NCBI GenBank assembly: GCA_022827025.1
Contig: JAJDTT010000121.1
Span: forward strand, 1-32,926
Direction: 5' to 3'
From: Acidobacteriota bacterium
Lineage (GTDB): Bacteria > Acidobacteriota > UBA6911 > RPQK01 > JAJDTT01
DNA length: 32,926 nucleotides
Part shown: piece by piece, positions 32,174 through 32,926 of the stretch
Layout: each line of letters opens with the position of its first letter
Numbering within the stretch: the first letter of the stretch is position 1
Notes under the pieces: model-generated
Told to the model about the DNA's origin: nothing
The model's database searches: none
What the model saw: the letters and a program-made list of their open reading frames with translations, nothing else
Translations under genes and position numbers: made by a program

Positions 32174-32204
32174 ACTCTTCTGAAGCACCGCCCGGAGACG
32201 AGAC

Positions 32205-32926
32205 ATGGGCAAGGTCCTTCGACTCCTCCTGCTTCCACTGGCGCTGATCCTGATCTTCCTGCTCCTTCGTGACGGAGGTCCGGGTCCGGAGCCCGTGTCG
32301 ACTCCCGACTCCCGTTCCCCGGTCCAGGCGCCGCGAGATGAGGACGGGGCGCAACGAAAGCCGCCGGACGGCGGCAGCGAAAACCGACTCAAGGGGTTTC
32401 GTCCTGGCGGGACCGCGAAAAGAGCAGGCCGGTGGACCGATGCCCCAACTCGTCTCGAGATTCTGGTGGTCGACGAAGAAACTCAGGCCCCCTTGCCGGA
32501 CGCCGCGGTTCAGGTCACGCAAGTGTGGTCGCGAACCGAGGAATCGTCAGGGCAGACGGGAGCCGATGGCAAGGCCTCTTTGGAGTTGGACCGCGGTCAA
32601 TACTGGCTCTGGGCAAACCATCCCGAATACGTTCCCAACAGCGTCGGTTTTGCAGCCGAGGGATGGGAGGCACAACGTACGATTGGCCTGATGCCCGGAG
32701 ATCCGCCGGGGTCCCTCGTGACCGGATCGGTCCGAGACAAAGCGGGACGGGGAATTCCGGAAGCTCTTGTTTCCTTGCACATTCCAATCGAGATGAGAAA
32801 TCGTCCTCGCATGGATCCCCTCCAGCCCGCAATTGCCCCTGTCCAGGTCCAGAACTGGTACATGAAAAGAATGGGGATGCCCGGCTATGTCCAGACGGAT
32901 GAGACCGGCGCCTTCTCGCTGGAAGT
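32205..32926 (+). CDS. Surface protein with carboxypeptidase-regulatory-like repeats (3' end outside window)
   Basis: The frame from ATG 32205 stays open to the window edge (240 codons). It encodes an N-terminal hydrophobic segment, MGKVLRLLLLPLALILIFLL, serving as signal peptide or membrane anchor. A Pro/Asp/Arg-rich linker follows (about residues 24-80). Then come two Ig-like folds of the CarboxypepD_reg type: LEILVVDEETQAPLPDAAV...TGADGKASLELDRGQYWLWA (about 84-135) and VTGSVRDKAGRGIPEALVSL...QTDETGAFSLEV (about 168-240). Such repeats are very common in Acidobacteriota surface and TonB-related proteins. Function cannot be set from this fragment. GGAGACGAG lies before the ATG. Confidence 0.75.
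   Translation, partial: MGKVLRLLLLPLALILIFLLLRDGGPGPEPVSTPDSRSPVQAPRDEDGAQRKPPDGGSENRLKGFRPGGTAKRAGRWTDAPTRLEILVVDEETQAPLPDAAVQVTQVWSRTEESSGQTGADGKASLELDRGQYWLWANHPEYVPNSVGFAAEGWEAQRTIGLMPGDPPGSLVTGSVRDKAGRGIPEALVSLHIPIEMRNRPRMDPLQPAIAPVQVQNWYMKRMGMPGYVQTDETGAFSLE

Overview
The window is a high-G+C bacterial chromosome segment with tightly packed genes, many ATGA/GTGA stop-start overlaps and no phage, integrase or intact insertion sequence. The gene mix suggests Acidobacteriota or a neighbouring phylum such as Planctomycetota: Tat-exported DUF1501, sialidase-like and Gfo/Idh/MocA proteins, secreted SGNH and beta-propeller proteins, an Omp85/TamB pair (hence a diderm cell), and a carboxypeptidase-regulatory-like surface protein. 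This assignment is inference from gene content; there is no rRNA in the window.

Layout. 1-2766 (+): housekeeping run valS (3' end only), nadC, birA, ftsY. 2753-4896 (-): a GTG-started DUF1501 protein translationally coupled to a class V aminotransferase. 5021-7178 (+): sugar isomerase/epimerase-like TIM barrel and an enolase-superfamily sugar-acid dehydratase. 7179-7479: a 301-base gap between convergent genes, filled with small palindromes whose arms vary by compensatory changes. 7480-10881 (-): aldo/keto reductase, conserved unknown, SDR oxidoreductase, secreted endonuclease/exonuclease/phosphatase. 11162-13124 (+): thyA-folA-methyltransferase, each joined by ATGA. 13171-15891: divergent sialidase-like and SGNH-hydrolase-like secreted proteins. 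15961-16756 (+): a TumE/TumA-type toxin-antitoxin module behind a perfect inverted repeat. 16921-18899: a conserved unknown and a divergent Gfo/Idh/MocA oxidoreductase. 18894-20681 (-): an unusually long, arginine-rich IF-1 and a membrane-anchored PQQ-like propeller. 20806-28677 (+): outer-membrane biogenesis block of TamB, an Omp85 protein with seven apparent POTRA domains, and a SurA-N-like periplasmic protein lacking a PPIase domain. 28788-31970 (-): bioF-bioD-bioA. 32055-32926 (+): a strong promoter, tRNA-Cys(GCA) with encoded CCA, and the start of a surface protein cut by the window edge.

How the genes work together. bioF/bioD/bioA make most of the biotin ring, and birA at the other end of the window attaches biotin to its carriers; bioB is not here. 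thyA and folA form the dTMP/tetrahydrofolate recycling couple. The TamB-Omp85-chaperone block should build or supply the outer membrane. The many oxidoreductase, isomerase, dehydratase and sialidase-like genes look like dispersed carbohydrate or sugar-acid catabolism typical of a polymer-degrading heterotroph. The most unusual items are the palindrome cluster, the basic-tailed IF-1, the seven-POTRA Omp85, the toxin-antitoxin module with its operator-like repeat, a C-terminally short BirA and a conserved 192-residue family of unknown function.
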